From Phoenix dactylifera (taxonomy: Eukaryota; Streptophyta; Magnoliopsida; Arecales; Arecaceae), in NCBI RefSeq assembly GCF_009389715.1, contig NC_052399.1, positions 4,728,938 to 4,792,937 on the forward strand: a DNA stretch of 64,000 bases, given 5' to 3'. Numbering within the stretch: position 1 is the first letter of the stretch; every line of letters starts with the position of its first letter. The notes beneath the pieces are model-generated. The model was not told where the DNA came from. It saw only the letters and a list, made by a program, of their open reading frames with translations, and ran no database searches. A program made the position numbers and the translations under genes. Below are positions 1-12,557 of this stretch, piece by piece.

Positions 1-64
1 CCTTATATTGCATTTAAGGCCCGTAAGTGGATTTTACTGTTTGCTATTTTTCTCTATTTTCCAG

Positions 65-2506
65 TCAAATGCAGAAGCAGATAGCTTTTTCTGTTTTGTT
101 AGAGTGATGAGTGATTCTGTGGACCATTTCTGTCAACAATTAGATAATAGCTCTGTGGGAATTCACTCTACGCTTTCACGTTTATCTGAACTCTTAAAAG
201 GTAATGATGAAGAGCTATGGCGACATCTTGAGAACTTGAAGGTTAGTTGATGGAACTACATTCATGAATTTTCATATGCTGACACATTTAACAGCTGTGT
301 GCGCGTGTGCGTGTGTGCATGTGTCTATATATACAATCATCTCTTGTCCTTTTGATTCTTTAGCTCATTGTTTATTTTCCTTTTTTTCTTTATTAATTGA
401 CATTTTTCCTTGTACTTTTCTGCTTGCATGGGGGCCTGTTACACACACACACACACACAGAGGATTCGCCTGAATATGTATTTTGTCAAAGTCCATGGAT
501 TCATATTTCTGTTATATCATGTCAAGACAACTGCAGAGATTGTAGAGAATAAAGTTAGGATCTTCTGAAGATGCATTGAAACCAAAATAGGTATTTGACT
601 TGTTTCTATGTGGTCAACTTCATCTTTTTTATGTTTAGCATTTCCAATGTCTGTTAAAGATACCCTGCTTTTCATTAAGGATCCAGTTTCATGCTTGTTA
701 ATGGACTCTTCTTTAATTCTCTTTTTTCCCGGGTGGTAACTGCATGAATTAATAAGTTGTGGGCATATTGCTACAAGCCTATTGTTTGCTTTTACTGAGA
801 CCTCGTGTTTGTTTATTTCCATCTGTTCTCTCATGCTTCTCCCTTGGTAGGGAAACTGGAGAAACATGGTCACATTTATCTGCAATTAGAGTATACAGAA
901 TTAATGTTAAAATCTATCAATCAGTCAAACTGAAGTACAAATCACAAATATTTCTAACTCTCTTGTTGGCCACATACGTTTTTAACTCCCTTTTATGCTA
1001 CTCTCTTGTTAAGAATTTTGGGAAAATCATGGTTGCTTTCAGTTGCCATCATAGTACACACCATAGAGGATAAATGTCGATGTTGGTCACTCTTTATTGA
1101 CGTCAATTGGTTTTACTTATACAATACTCACCCTCAGTAGTAAAAATGATGCTTCTTTATTTGTGGTTGTTTACAAGAATTATTTTATCACGATGCTAGC
1201 CATATGGTGTTTTATATTTTGTTGGTTTTGTTATGTTTTAAGTGTAGATGACAAAAGTAATTCCCTGCTATTATTTAATACTTGGATGGTTCATTTATTA
1301 TTACTTTATGTATTTTTTTTTATTTTACATTTTGTAATATAACACTTCTTTATCCTTGATTTTAATTGAAGACAGTGTAATATTTTTTGTTTTCCTAAAT
1401 AATATATGGATATTTGTTGTCTGATACCCCCCCCCCCCCTCCTCCTCCTCCCTACCCGTGCTCCACAAAAAAGAAAGAGTCATTTCTGATGTTCATACCT
1501 TGACTAATGGAGAATATGAACATGTTCTTATAGATGCTACTGGTGGATGTTTTTTGCATCAACATACCCGCAGAGATGGTTCCTTGACTGCTCCATTGTC
1601 CTCAAGGGGAATGGTTCTTTGATTGCTACATATATAGGCATCTCAGTATCCGCTCACATACACTATTAGCTACTAATAGTCCCTCTGTCCTTGTTAATCT
1701 AGTAAATAGTTTTTGATTATAGGGCATTGGACCATGCTGGCGTGGCTTAATAAAGCCGACTGACTGTAGGTTTGCTTTATTTCTTATTAATTTTTCTGAA
1801 GTACCTGCAAATTTATAATATCATCATTTCCCAATAAATCATTTGATTCTGAAGTACACGGCAGAAGCACCAAAAAATAAATTGACGTGTCCTTCAGAAT
1901 CAAATGATTTAATATTTGTTCCAAATCTATGCATGGTATAGCATAGGACAATCAATAAACTTCATGGTAGCATGCAGGACTAGTATCGTAAACTGATGGA
2001 CTAAAAGCAAACTGATGTTTCCATTTGTCCTCCCATAGATATCTTACAATCTCTTACAGAGCCAGGTGTAATTCACTCCATTATACAGGTGAACCCACAG
2101 TTCTATGCATTCAGGTGGATCACCTTGCTATTAACTCAGGAATTTGAGTTTCATTGTATCATGAGGATATGGGATTGCCTCCTCAGCAATCCCTTGGGTG
2201 TGCAGGTAGCTTTATCTGGCCTTTCACCTGATGTGTTTTCTATGACATTGTTGGTGCTCTTAAAAATATTTACCCTGCACTGCTGTATAATGCATAATGC
2301 AGATCTATGAAGCAATATTTTGATAGGTGCAATTTTGAGTGGTGCAGGAGATGCTGCTGAGAGTCTGCTGTGCCATGCTGGTCTGTGCGAGGCATGAGCT
2401 TTTGAAAGGCGACTTCACATCAAATTTGAAACTTCTCCAACATTACCCTGAAATCGACCTAGATTATCTACTAGATACAGCTCATCATCTGACTCCCATT
2501 TCATAA
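65..2506 (+). CDS. TBC1 domain family member 13-like Rab GTPase-activating protein, 3' part (exons 65-241, 2089-2205, 2348-2506)
   Basis: The three exons join in phase 0 and encode the C-terminal half of a TBC (Tre2/Bub2/Cdc16) domain. The first exon follows a CAG acceptor and reads NAEADSFFCFV, then CQQLDNS and DEELWRHLE. The second begins VNPQFYAFRW and contains LLTQEFEF. The third contains RVCCAMLV and GDFTSNLKLLQHYP and ends at TAA 2504-2506. These blocks match, from memory, the end of plant TBC1D13-like proteins, which stimulate GTP hydrolysis by Rab GTPases in membrane traffic. The catalytic Arg and Gln fingers would lie upstream of the window. The intron 242-2088 is long; 2206-2347 is short. 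The usual SDPEGPQ turn reads SNPLGVQ here. The gene looks intact in the visible part, with a 3' UTR running to roughly 2.75 kb. Recognition of the family is firm; the exact Rab partner cannot be told. Confidence 0.88.
1836..1910. repeat. 25-bp inverted repeat (hairpin) inside the TBC gene intron
   Basis: The arm at 1836-1860 and the arm at 1886-1910 are reverse complements at 24 of 25 positions, separated by a 25-base loop. It lies in the 1.85-kb intron. It may be the core of a decayed MITE or a small-RNA foldback; no terminal repeats or target duplication were identified. Confidence 0.7.
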
Positions 2507-4555
2507 TCTCATTCACTTGACTGCTTTTTGATGACAGATGGACCATAAAATGGTCAAAAGATTTGCGTAAATAGTTGGACCACTCAAGAACTATATTGTG
2601 GGATGTGGGTACTGTGCATGCATGAGTACTTTGTACTTATGCTGGTTGGTTTGGATGTTCCAATAATTATAATGCCTTTAGCAGATTCTGTGAATGATGA
2701 TTAGCTAAAAAAAAAAAGGTTAAGAACTAGTATAAATAGAGATTCTATAGCTCAGTTTTATGATTCATTCATGAAAAAATGGATCTAGTTCTTACTTTCA
2801 TCAATTTCTTTATTTTTCTATTTTTTTTCTATTTTTTTTCTAAGAATCAAGTTGAAGGAGTTGAAGGAAAAAGTAGCACCAATTATTAGATGAATCAAGG
2901 CTATATAATTAATGAACGGAATTCTATTTCTATTTTCTTTTCTTTTCTGTTTTGCTTTTATTTTTTACTATTTCGTCGTCGTCGTCATCATTATCGTTTT
3001 TGCAACTGTGGTGGATCAACCGGAGCAGCCCAAAGGCTCGGAGTTGCAACAAATTTCAGCACCAAGTACCTTTGAGAGGAGCTAAACAAGATAGAGTGGG
3101 AAGCCTTGGCCAGCTATTCTTCTTTTTCTAAGCAAGGCTTTTGTGTTCGACGCACGCTGCTTAAAACTCAAGACCAAGCAAGCATGCGCATCAATAACTC
3201 CCGTATGTTTGAACTATGGTCCCAACCATGTACCAAGAAAAGTTTGACGGCGTGTGGCATGAAGGCATTGGTCCAATTCAGGGTTTTGGCATGTGGAGTA
3301 CTGATTCCTGCATGGTACGTGGCAGTGGAGATTGCCCCCTTCTGGTACCGGGTTCGGCAGGCCTCCATAGCTAAATTTTTTTCTTAAACTATTGAAGAAT
3401 TCAGGGACACTTCAGCCCACGCTATGACACTAATGTTAAAGGAAGAATTTTTGATAGGTTAACACAAGCTGGCGAAAAGAATTAAAGAATTCCTTGATAA
3501 CTGGCGATGACTACTGGGATCTACTAATGGCAAATGGACCATCCTTCCTTACATCCATGCATTAATGCATACTTTATGCCATCTAAAATAGACCTCCAAC
3601 CTAATCTTGAGCATTTAATGGCCTCAATCTTCCGAGCTACCAATTCCAAGTAGAATGTCCTCAGATGGGTACATAATTCTTTTCTCTAATCTTTCAAAGT
3701 TGAATCTGGCATCAAGATCCTTTATATATAATGGAATTATTGATGTAGATACGTTGGATAACTGATTCGATTAATTAGCGATATATTTCACTATCTACAA
3801 ATATATCAACGTCTAGAAAGTAGTTTTTGTCCGTTTTAAACTTTCTACCCATATTTTTATTGATAAAATTTATATATATAAAATATTTATATTTTTTATT
3901 TGATAATTAGCAATTCTATCTAATCGGTTACCAGAAAGATTGGTGAATCAAATAATAATATCTGTGTGCAGAAGCAAGATAGGTTTTGAGGACCAACCAA
4001 GTATAATGAAAGGGACACACGCTCACGCTACCTGTCCTATCCTATGTGCCCCCACATCACGATCGAGAGAAGGGATAAGAGAGGGAGAAGAGAAATGAAA
4101 ATCCATATTCGGGAGAAAGGGGTACGTCGTTGTGAAGAAATCCAAATCGGCGTTTTTGCTCAGGCGTCTCCTGACGCTAATACGAATACATAAAAAATTA
4201 TTAGCTTACTCCTCAAGGTACATCAAGCGAATCGGGTTTCCCGGCAGGGCATTGGCCTACTTGCTCCTAAGATGATCGTAAAGACCGTCACGTCCGATTG
4301 CCCTGACAGTATTTATTATTTTCTTATTAATTCGTTATATATAGCGCGTGCGAGAGAGCGTGTGGGGGTGTGCTCCGATAGAAACGAGCGCGGACCGGGG
4401 CCTGCCAGGGTCGCGCTTCCCGCAGTCTAGAAGCAAACAAACATTGAATAATATGTACAGATTTTTATTTATGAGATTGATTTGATTTGATCAGCATTCA
4501 GAAAAGTAAAGGAAGAAAGGAAGCATGGAATGACTTTTGGTTTGGCGGTGCCGAT
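2507..4555. other. Intergenic: TBC 3' UTR, then no recognisable gene
   Basis: The first ~250 bases are probably the 3' UTR of the TBC gene. The rest is AT-rich with short random ORFs. The piece 3080-3390 has a somewhat higher GC content and an open frame of about 90 codons that I do not recognise. No RNA gene was seen. Confidence 0.5.
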
Positions 4556-4561
4556 TGTCCG

Positions 4562-5335
4562 ATTGCTATATATATTTATATATATATTTAGATTTCATTC
4601 TAATCATACGTATTTCACTTCACCCTGCCCCTTCCCATCATTTCATATACATGTTCCCTTCCCCGCTCTCTCCGGGCTTTTGAGCTCCTCTTTCGGATCT
4701 CTCCTCCGGTCTCCCTTTCTCTGTGCGACGGTGGGTGGGTGCGTGCAGAGACCTCTCCCTTCTCTCTCAAACCACCAGAGAGCGCGCGAGTGATTCCGTC
4801 GGTACATCAATCCTCCGAATCTCCCGATCCATCAGTAAGTCTCTGGCCAGATGATCGCCTGCTTCTGTTTTCGTTTCTCAGTTCGCTGGTAGATCAAGAT
4901 TCGCTCGCACATTCGATTTTTCTCGCTAGTCCAAGATACATAGGCAAAATGTTAAATCTATGGCTCGTTTTCCGAGTTTGGATCTATTACTTCTTTTTTT
5001 TTTAAATAAAAAAATATTCTTAAAGTCGGCCGTTTCTTTGTCCGAGTCCGGATCTCGAGTTCCGCGTTGCAACTCCTACAAATTAAAAACAGGCTTTGGG
5101 ACTTGCTTTGCTATGTGATCTAGCTTTTTTCGGCTCTTCTTCCAGATCGAGTGCCAGCTTGTGAATTTTTGTGTTTTTTTTTTAAAAAAAAAGGTTATAC
5201 GCTCTTCTTTGCATCAAGCTGTTCTGCTTGGTAAGTTAATCCCATCAACTTCGATTTGGCTTAGATCCATGTCGGTCTCATCAGAATTTCTTTTCTTCTT
5301 CTCTTATTTCCTATTTAGCAGCATACAGGTGAGGA
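4562..5335 (+). promoter_or_regulatory. Promoter and intron-containing 5' leader of the phospholipase D gene
   Basis: A TATA-like AT run (4566-4590) is followed by a pyrimidine-rich leader ending at a strong donor, ATCA|GTAAGT, at 4834/4835. A leader intron then runs to a CATACAG acceptor at about 5328, seven bases before the ATG at 5336. A leader intron just upstream of the start codon is a known feature of plant PLD alpha 1 genes and often raises expression. The transcription start is inferred, not mapped. Confidence 0.6.
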
Positions 5336-8300
5336 ATGGCCCAGATTTTACTCCACGGAACGTTGCATGCTACCATCTTTGAGGCAGACTCGCTCTCCAA
5401 TCCAAACAGATCTTCTGGCGGTGCTCCCAAATTTTTCCGCCAGGTAGATTGTCCTTCTCACCGTTAATTGTCCTTCAATCTGTTTTGCATCATCCATGTT
5501 TGCTTTTGCGACATATCTCTAATATTTCCTTCTCATCTGTTGAGTGTGGACATCTACTTCAATGAATGTTGTGCTGTGGGGATTGCATTTCTTTTACAGA
5601 ATCAGAGCGGTTATATGAGTAGATTTTACGACCTTGTTTTAATAGGCAAGTCTAAAGCAAACCAGCCTCAGAAGGTTGAATTTTTATAGAAAATCCTATC
5701 AATGTTGTAGAAATTTCTTCTAACAGCTTACTGTGAGACAAGCGTTTAGGGTATGATTGAGCTTCCTCTTGCTGAAGATTTTCGAGTGGCCATCGTATTT
5801 TGCAGTTTGGGTGTTCATTAATCATCTTCAAAAGTCTGTCATGGGTGTTATATGATGAGAAAAAGTGGATATTCACAGGAGCAAATGAAGAAACTAGCCA
5901 ACTAACCAAACAGAACCATCCATATCACAGATCAAAGGCTTTGTAATCTTATCAAGATCAGGGAAAGTAACATAGCTCATTTTTTTTTTCATTCTTTTTG
6001 TGATCCCAAATGTTGGTGTGCTTGCTTTATCCTGTCCATGATGCTATAGAGGTAAGGACCTCTCTTTTCCATTTTAACTTTATAATTGCATAATAAAAGG
6101 AGATGAGAGATTGATGGTTTGTCTCTGCATTATGTTGTGGATGAATATATGAGAGTTGAAGTTTCTTATGCCTTTTGTATAACTTGCAGTTGATTTATGT
6201 TTTCAGTATTGGAAGACGTTGAAGTTGAAAGGAAAAAACTGTTGCAAACACCTTTTGTTACTCATTGAAATGGTTGAATTTCTATATGCTTTTCCTTAAC
6301 AGGGAGGGGAAAAAATTATTTTCTCATCTTGGAGGCTGAATCTCTTGTATTTATGTATATGCACCAAAATATAAAGAAAATTCTTATAATTGCTTTCTTT
6401 TTTGATTGAAGCCGCTGGTTTATTTGCCGATGCTTTTTTCATACCAAAGTACTTTCATGAAACTTCATCTCATTTTGGAAGATAGTCATCGAATGCTCTA
6501 AGTATCACTTTTCATGCTTGGAAATCATCATCTGCAAGTTTCTTGTTTCATTACCAATACACGTCAGCCCCTACTATCCTACAATCTTCAGCTGATGGTT
6601 TAGTTTCATTTATCTGTTTATTATGTTTTCTTCCACTATGCTTTTGACTTGTGTTTACATTACTGGGTCCTTGTTTGTAGCTTGTTGAAGGAATTGAAGA
6701 CACCATTGGTCTTGGCAAGGGGTCTTCCAAACTCTATGCAACTATTGATTTAGGGAAGGCTCGAGTTGGGCGAACCAGATTGATAACCAAGGAACCTGTC
6801 AATCCACGTTGGTATGAGTCTTTTCACATCTACTGCGCCCACATGGCTGCCAATGTCATCTTCACTGTCAAGTTTGACAACCCCATTGGGGCATCACTGA
6901 TAGGAAGGGCTTACTTGCCTGTCACTGAGATCCTATATGGTCAGGAAGTGGATAAATGGATTGAAATTTGTGATGAAGACCGGAATCCTCTTGATGGAGG
7001 AGCCAAGATCCATGTGAAAGTTCAATATTTTGATATTTCAAAAGATCGCAACTGGGCAAGGGGTATCCGGAGTGCAAAATACCCTGGTGTTCCGTATACC
7101 TTTTTCTCTCAAAGACAGGGTTGCAAAGTAACGCTTTACCAAGATGCACATGTCCCTGACAACTTCATTCCCAAAATTCCTCTTGCTGATGGGAAATACT
7201 ATGAACCGCACAGATGCTGGGAGGACATCTTTGATGCAATCAGCAATGCCCAACATCTGATTTACATCACTGGATGGTCGGTATACACTGAAATCACCTT
7301 GGTGAGGGACTCCAAGAGGCAAAAGCCAGGTGGAGATGTTACCCTTGGAGAGCTACTCAAGAGGAAGGCCAGTGAAGGTGTTCGAGTCCTTATGCTTGTT
7401 TGGGATGATAGGACCTCAGTGGGGTTGCTAAAGAAAGATGGTCTGATGGCCACCCATGATGAGGAAACTGCTAACTATTTTCAGGACACGGATGTGCAGT
7501 GCGTTTTGTGCCCCCGGAATCCTGATGATGGAGGGAGCTTTGTTCAGGACCTGCAGATTTCTACCATGTTCACTCATCATCAGAAGATTGTTGTTGTAGA
7601 CCATGAGATGCCTAATAAGAGTTCTCAACAGCGGAGGATTGTGAGCTTTGTTGGAGGCATTGACCTTTGTGACGGAAGATATGATACACAGTTTCATTCT
7701 CTTTTCAGGATCTTGGACACAGCTCATCATGATGATTTCCATCAGCCAAATTTTGCAGATGCGTCGATCAAGAAAGGTGGACCTAGAGAACCTTGGCATG
7801 ACATTCATGCACGGCTAGAAGGACCTATTGCTTGGGATGTGTTGTACAATTTTGAGCAGAGATGGAGAAAGCAAGGGGGTAAAGATCTTCTGGTGCAGCT
7901 TAGGGATCTGGCTGACATTATCATTCCACCTTCTCCTGTCATGTTCCCGGAGGATAGAGAGACATGGAATGTTCAGCTGTTCAGATCCATCGATGGTGGT
8001 GCTGCCTTTGGCTTTCCTGAGACTCCAGAGGATGCTGCTAGAGCTGGGCTTGTCAGCGGAAAGGATAACATCATTGACAGAAGCATTCAGGATGCTTACG
8101 TAAATGCCATCCGCAGGGCAAAGAACTTCATCTATATTGAAAACCAGTACTTTCTTGGCAGCTGTTTTGGGTGGAGAGCAGATGATATCAAGCCTGAGGA
8201 TATTGGGGCATTACACCTGATTCCCAAGGAGCTGTCACTGAAGATTGTGAGCAAGATTGAAGCTGGGGAGCGGTTTACTGTTTATGTTGTTGTGCCTATG

Positions 8301-10224
8301 TGGCCTGAGGGTGTTCCAGAAAGTGGATCAGTCCAGGCAATCTTGGATTGGCAACGAAGGACAATGGAAATGATGTATACTGACATCATTCAAGCCCTCC
8401 AGGCGAAAGGTATTGAAGCAAACCCTAAGGACTATCTCACCTTCTTTTGCTTAGGTAATCGGGAGGTAAAGAAGAGTGGAGAATACGAACCTGAGGAGCA
8501 ACCTGAACCAGACACTGACTATAGCAGGGCTCAGCAGGCCAGGCGGTTCATGATCTATGTTCATACGAAGATGATGATTGGTACTTATTTGTCCGCAAAT
8601 GCTCAAAATTTGTTTTAAATTTTTATTCTGCTTTTGAATTAATTTTTTAATTTTACTGTTATTCTGACTTGCTATTTAAAACTCTTACGACTTCAATGGA
8701 ATGGCCATTTATTTTCGAACGAGATGAGGCATGCATAGCTTGGGCCGTGCACCAGCTGGAAGTCTGAACTTGAAATCCGTTAATGCTAGGAACTGCAGTA
8801 TCTAGTTTTTGTAGGGACAATGCAAACCAAACTAAGGAGTTAGTTGGAAGTATTGTAGGGCTGCGTCTGGAGATATTTAACTTACAAGATAAGGATTTGT
8901 CTTTCCCATAGCTCCGAACAAATTAAAAGCTATTTTTTTTTTTAAAGTTATCTTTTTAAGGAAGAGATTTTTGTTGTTAAATAGGTGAAAAATTAAGAAG
9001 GCAGGATATAAACTGGGAGGAAGGGTGTGAACTGTGAACCCATGAATATTTGCAATTCCATGTCTCGAGGGGTTTACCATAACTTGGAGAATATAAAAGA
9101 CATGCTAAATCGTAAATTATCTTCTGCACTGTCCAAAATGTATTCTAATCTGAGTTCAAGTTGTGATAATGTAATAACTGGGAATTTCCAGTTATGAGCT
9201 GTCTATTAGTCCTTACATGATAATTTGAGCTTTTTTTTCTTTCTCTATGCTCATTAAAACTTAAGCTTTTCCTGTGATTTTTATTTAAAGTCTATGCTGA
9301 TATATTAGCATGGGGAGTAACTATAGAATAGCCTGAAAGACATGTTCTTTGAGTAATTCATATAGAACTAGCAAGTTCATTTGCTGACATCAAGTTACAG
9401 AAAATCAGAGAAGAAGAATGTTTCTTAACGCAGATTCATCTCTTCCAGCAAGCAGTAGAAACTGTGTTGCATAATTTTAGTCATATCTACAAGTTACTAC
9501 GGTGCTAACTCTTTTCAGAAGGTTTATTGCATGGCATACAGGTATTTTTGATTCAGAATCATTTCATCTTTTAGTACGAGTGCAATTTTCTTTTTGTCAT
9601 GTCACGCACCTCGCCACCTTGCCTAATATCGCTGGGGGCATTGCTGAATTCATGTTCGAGCATTTCTTCTTCAAGCCCTGGGGCTTCCATTTTTAATCTG
9701 ATCTGGTTCTTTGTGGATACTGATGGAATATGAGTTCATCACCATTTACTCATTCTTGAGTTGCTGATTATTTTAAACTCGTTGTTTCAGTTGATGATGA
9801 GTATATTATCATCGGGTCGGCCAACATCAATCAGAGGTCCATGGATGGAGCCCGGGACTCTGAGATTGCCATGGGCGCTTACCAGCCTTGCTATCTGTCC
9901 ACCAGGGAACCAGCGAGGGGACGGATCCACGGTTTCCGGCTGGCTCTTTGGTACGAGCACCTTGGGATGCTTGATGACGTCTTCCGCCACCCGGAGAGCG
10001 TGGAGTGCGTGCAGAAGGTGAACAGGACTGCTGATAAGTACTGGGACCTCTACTCAAGTGATAATCTTGACCGTGACCTCCCGGGACATCTGCTCAGCTA
10101 CCCAATCGGAGTCAGCAGCGATGGCGCCATCACAGAGCTGCCAGGAATGGAGTATTTCCCCGATACTCGGGCCCGTGTCCTCGGCACCAAGACGGACTAC
10201 CTTCCTCCCATCCTCACCACATAA
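5336..10224 (+). CDS. PLDA1: Phospholipase D alpha 1-type (exons 5336-5443, 6681-8580, 9791-10224)
   Basis: The joined exons give 813 residues, the usual length for plant PLD alpha (about 808-812). The enzyme hydrolyses phosphatidylcholine and related lipids to phosphatidic acid and acts in stress, ABA and wound signalling. The protein starts [20 protein letters not shown], the start of the N-terminal C2 Ca2+/lipid-binding domain (residues ~1-130). The first HKD motif is H336-x-K338-x4-D343 (HQKIVVVD) and the second is H664-x-K666-x4-D671 (HTKMMIVD). Between them is [12 protein letters not shown], also typical. It ends YLPPILTT. The second intron splits the second HKD motif between I669 and V670, so the long exon alone runs into a stop at 8616-8618 in intron sequence. 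Both catalytic motifs are intact. The + strand upstream leader and intron fit PLDA1. I am confident of the class; PLDA1 rather than another alpha paralogue is inference. Confidence 0.95.
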
Positions 10225-12180
10225 AAATAGCGGTCCAGTGCCCTTTAGCCCGTCTTCTTGCTTGCCTACCTTCTTTCTTTTTTGTTACAATAACAGCAGT
10301 CATGGTCTCGGTGAAGGACTAATGTGATGTACTTGAATTGGTGACTGGTTTTCAGTTGATGCTTTTGCGAGATCGCGTATGCGGTGTTTGTTGATTATCC
10401 GTTCCGGATGCTTGTTACCGCTCTTGTGTGTTTATTTACAAGCTTTCCATCTTGCCGCAGGTACGTGCATCACGAGTATTGTTCCGCTTAAATTGCTTTC
10501 TTGCATCATTACAAAAACCCAGCGACTGTGGCCTCTTCACCCTTGCTTTTGGCAGGTGGATGATCTTTAGGAAGATGGGTATTATTGTCGGTTAAGCAGC
10601 TTCTTTTTTTTTTTTTTCTTTTGTCTGAAATAGAAAAGCAAAAAATATCAGTCGCCGATTTTTATCCATGAATATTAAATAATGTGCTGTAATTAGCCGC
10701 ATGGCAGGCTCGGGAGGACTGCCAATTGTTCCTAGGAGCTCCAGATTGCATCGGCCTGGCCTTAGAAATGGTGTTGGTTGATCCCTGGGGCTGATCAATA
10801 TTATTTATTTACTTTAAGCCCAAATAAATGGATTGTTATTATTGGAAGAAAGATTGCACGGGGACTGGCTGTTTGCACCTAAATTAATAGAACCTGCCCA
10901 TACTATTGTACTCCTAACTTAATTAGTGTCTGCCACATGCTTTCGTGTATTGCTGCCAGTATATGAGCATCGTCTAGGATTGAATTTTGTCATCTTTCTA
11001 CTGGCTTCATTGGTATACGAAGATCGTGCACGGATCTATCGAGAGCTTCAGCCCAAGGAAGAGGGATTCCTGATCTCACATGTGAGAAATGTGTCTCCCC
11101 GTACTGATCTGAGCTTCAGCCAAAGGAAGGGGGATTCCTGATCTCACACGTGAGAAATGTTTCTCCCCGAACTCATCTGTGCTTCAGCCCAAGGAAGAGG
11201 GATTCCTGATCTCACATGTGAGAAATGTGTCTCCCCGAACTGATCTGAATTCAACAGGAGATGAAAGCCTTCAGGATTTCTGTTGTGAGAGAACTAGAGA
11301 GGTGGGAAGTTGATGCTTGTGGAAGATCCCGTAGGACCAAATTTGTGTAAAGAAGACATTTTATATCGGGAATTAGAGCTACATGTTAGATGTCGATCAT
11401 AGAGAGAACAAGTAAAAAAAAGGTGAATTAGTATAATTAGAAAACACATATTTGAAAAGACTAAGCAAGAGATTTCCAAGTCTTTGGTTGAAACGTGTGT
11501 TCAATGCTTCGCGGTCTACCATTTGAACCTTTGAAATTGTTCAAAGTTATAGAGATGATGGTAAGCGGACGCTTGATTCTTGTTGACAAAAGGATCTAAT
11601 TGCAAAAGCAAAAAGTGGGAAAGGCGGGTTTTTAATTATGTATTTATGTTTTAATTAGAGAGAGAGAGAGTAACGACAGATGCCTCATCAGAAACAATTC
11701 ATTGACAAATAAAGTGCTTCCATTCGATGAATTACAGCATCATGGCATTAAGATGGTTCTTAGCTCACGCTTGCTGGTTGCCTCCAACCACTTCAAATAA
11801 CCTTAATGCACCAGTAACATTCCCGTGTCTTCAAGAGACCCACAAATTCTGAACAAACACAGCTCAGTTTGGATGTAAATTAAATTCAGTAAAATCAGTT
11901 CAAGAGCTTTTATTTATTTTATTTAATTTTATTCTGTTTTTCCAGAAGAACGTGGTGGCGACCAGCTTTTTTTCTCCAAAAACTCACGCTACATCAGATA
12001 TCTCGGAGGAATATGCCGTTGCCCGACCCTTTTGTTTAATTTTTTTCGTGTCAAGGCCCTCATCGTCTCATCCCCCTCTTTTCACGGTTCTCCCTCACCA
12101 CGGCCGTCCTGCACCCCCATCACTACCCCCACCCTCAAACCAAAAAATCTCCTCTATATGTATATTTTCTTGGAGTGGGG
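10225..12180. other. Intergenic: PLD 3' UTR, minisatellite, no gene seen
   Basis: The PLD 3' UTR probably ends between 10.3 and 10.6 kb. A three-copy minisatellite lies at 11041-11248 and a short GA run at 11657-11670. The open frames here are short and unlike any family I know. The last few hundred bases are CT-rich and form the promoter of the carrier gene. Confidence 0.5.
11041..11248. repeat. Three-copy tandem repeat, ~69-bp unit
   Basis: Three near-identical units each begin with AGCTTCAGCC or GTGCTTCAGCC, run through GGGATTCCTGATCTCACA, and end with TCTCCCCGAACTGATCT. Each unit contains the palindrome CTCACATGTGAG (one copy has CTCACACGTGAG). No coding meaning is apparent. Confidence 0.9.
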
Positions 12181-12557
12181 GAAAAGGATATGAGCCCAGG
12201 AATGCGCTCCTTCGACGACGACCGGGGTCTCCCCCTCCTTTGACCTCCGGCCGATTCCGCCGTCGGATCTCCGCATCCAGCCCTTCCGCTTTCTGTCCTG
12301 TCTCGCTTTCTCCCCAGATTCCTCCGAAATTCCTCTGCTTGAAGCTTCTTGGTTAGGTCTAAGGAAGAAGGACGACAAGAAGGAGAACCCCCTCCTCCTC
12401 ATCGTCCTCGCGAGGAATAGAATTCCGATTCATCGCTACCCCCCTAAATTGGTGGTTGTTTGCTTTGTCTCGATCTCCAGGTCTCGTCCCCCCTAAATCT
12501 GGTGAATCGGGGGATGGTGGTGTTCGCCATCCGTTTCGGATCGGCCTGAGGAGAAGG

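Noticed and set aside
8581-8618. Stop codon that would end the PLD protein after the long exon
   Set aside because: It lies after a GT donor; splicing to 9791 completes the second HKD motif exactly.
12456-12557. Upstream in-frame ATG of the carrier gene
   Set aside because: The extra 34 residues do not look like a conserved N-terminus, while MSGAG at 12558 matches remembered homologues; kept only as an alternative.
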